A DNA stretch of 64,000 nucleotides from Arbacia lixula (lineage: Eukaryota > Echinodermata > Echinoidea > Arbacioida > Arbaciidae), in the NCBI GenBank assembly GCA_963669155.1, contig OZ022593.1, positions 12,534,296 through 12,598,295 on the forward strand, in the 5' to 3' direction. The position numbers were made by a program, and so were the translations under genes. Shown in pieces: positions 62,690 through 64,000 of this stretch (the first letter of the stretch is position 1; every line of letters starts with the position of its first letter). The notes below the pieces were generated by a model. The model was not told the DNA's origin, ran no database searches, and saw nothing but the letters and a program-made list of their open reading frames with translations.

Positions 62690-64000
62690 TCATTTTGTGA
62701 TGTAATTTAGTATTTGGCTGCCTATGATTTTTTCATGTATGTTATAAACGGGTGGCGATGGTTGAAACATCGAAAAACAAAGATAATATAAGTGAAATTT
62801 TCATGAGTGAACCATTAGTTGGAGGAGGGTAACTAAGAAAACGAGGGAAAAGAAGAAAATGTAAGGAAGAGAAAAGAAAGACAAAAACAAGAAGACAAGG
62901 AAGAAGGGAAAGGCAAGAAAATGAAGAATTAATGAGCTGAAGGAGAAAGAGAATGACAATGAGAAAAATGAGTGAGATGAGAATCAGCAGTAACATCAGC
63001 AGTAGAAGAACAAAACAGGTGCAGGACAGAAACAGATGAAGAAGACACGGACAAGGAAAGAGAAAAGTTAATATAAATGGAATGAGCAATCCGAAATTAT
63101 AAAACAAATTAAAGTCGAAATGGACGATCAGAAGGAATGTAAACAAGAAGGGGTAGTTGATTGGGTGAAGAAAAACTAGGACAAATGACAAAGACAAAAG
63201 TATAAAGTCAAAGTCAATGAGAAAAGCTCCTAAATCATATATACAAATGTCACGATGCCTTCAAAATTAGATTTTGATTCTATAGAAAGAGTGTCATTAC
63301 TAATGATGAGGTACACCTCCGGATCATTCCATGTATTGTATTCGTGGTAATGAATCATTTATTATTATTTTCGCTCCAAGACTTGTTATTCTTTATTCGC
63401 GATGCTGGAGATCTGATATTCTAGCGTCAGCGTGCGACGATGATGGGGAAAAATATCACAATCTTAAGTCACAATTTATTCACCTGTGTTATCTAGATGA
63501 ATGTCGCCTTGCCTACATACCCACATCTTGTCAGAGAATTGCTTCTCCTCTATTCATCATCTTCTTCCAATATCATACCTTCCTTGTTCTGCGCATATAT
63601 ACAAATTATATAATATGGATTATTATGCTGATTGCAGACGACTTTTGGTCACTTTGATTCATCCCCAGATTATATCAATAGATCATTTTATTCTTTTACA
63701 TTGTCATGGTTATATTCACGAACACTTTGCTATCCAAATTCCAAATTTCAATCGCGATGATTTATATTTACTCCTAAACCAGATTTTTAGGTAACGCATG
63801 ACATAATGTTCAGAGATACGATTTATATGAATAAATAATCATGGTTGCGTTCAGTCGACAGCGGAAAATTGATTTTTCCGTTATGAAATGTATTTTTTTT
63901 TTTTTCGAAAAGCATACCTTCAATAATTTCAAAAGGCACTTTTTTATTTCACGGTTCAGGCAATATGCTTCCTTATCCAGGGGATAGCATTTCGTTTAGT
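62690..64000. other. Right end of window: purine-rich, then A+T-rich, no gene recognised
   Basis: 62820-63230 is purine-rich and degenerate. 63300-63800 stays open on the + strand in two overlapping frames of about 100 codons without a recognisable domain. Nothing else stands out. Confidence 0.45.

Overview
This window is animal genomic DNA with one recognisable protein-coding feature: the terminal coding exon of a Pitx (paired-like, lysine-50) homeobox gene on the + strand at 9661-10209. The exon opens inside homeodomain helix 3 ([17 protein letters not shown]), carries the Pitx-specific [22 protein letters not shown] block, an OAR motif ([12 protein letters not shown]) and a vertebrate-Pitx-like tail (SACQY). 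The A+T-rich background, the many dinucleotide to tetranucleotide microsatellites, the small inverted-repeat transposons and the Pitx protein details suggest a marine invertebrate deuterostome, most likely an echinoderm such as a sea urchin. The species cannot be fixed from the sequence alone.

Layout. 1-9660 is the 3' part of the last Pitx intron; the upstream exons, including the N-terminal part of the homeodomain, lie outside the window. 9661-10209 is the coding exon. About 10210-10835 is the probable 3' UTR, ending near an AATAAA at 10809. From there to 64000 (about 53 kb) I find no convincing host coding exon. That stretch holds microsatellites, low-complexity tracts, transposon relics, some G+C-rich complex islands that could be cis-regulatory, and one 200-N assembly gap (37932-38131).

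Mobile DNA. Three non-autonomous inverted-repeat families can be defined from the sequence. (1) A 365-bp near-perfect fold-back element flanked by TTAA, present twice at exactly the same length (20366-20730 and 44065-44429). (2) A roughly 245-bp element with CTGC...GCAG termini and 4-bp AATA/ATTA duplications, present in opposite orientations (15222-15470 and 30327-30568). (3) A 226-bp element with 5-bp ACCAT duplications (20071-20296), only 65 bp from a family 1 copy. A 5'-truncated non-LTR retrotransposon end (43424-43785) and a probable reverse-transcriptase relic (57709-57804) are also visible.

Simple-sequence structure is unusually rich: two (TAC)n arrays, two (GAA)n arrays, a 1-kb (GAT)n-type array with a 213-bp higher-order repeat, a 45-bp pyrimidine minisatellite, and a cluster of (GA)n tracts interrupted by G-runs between 26.5 and 35 kb. 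Nearly all the long open frames in these zones are artefacts of trinucleotide repeats.

Possible regulation. Three identical 14-bp X-box (RFX-type) motifs lie within 2.3 kb of each other, 5.6-7.9 kb beyond the Pitx stop codon. A cluster of TAATCY (Pitx/Otx/Goosecoid-type) sites lies at 26.9-27.0 kb and a perfect E2F consensus at 59605. These are sequence observations only; any link to Pitx is inference. I found no undescribed multi-gene system. The strongest new-looking structures are the fold-back family and the X-box triplet.
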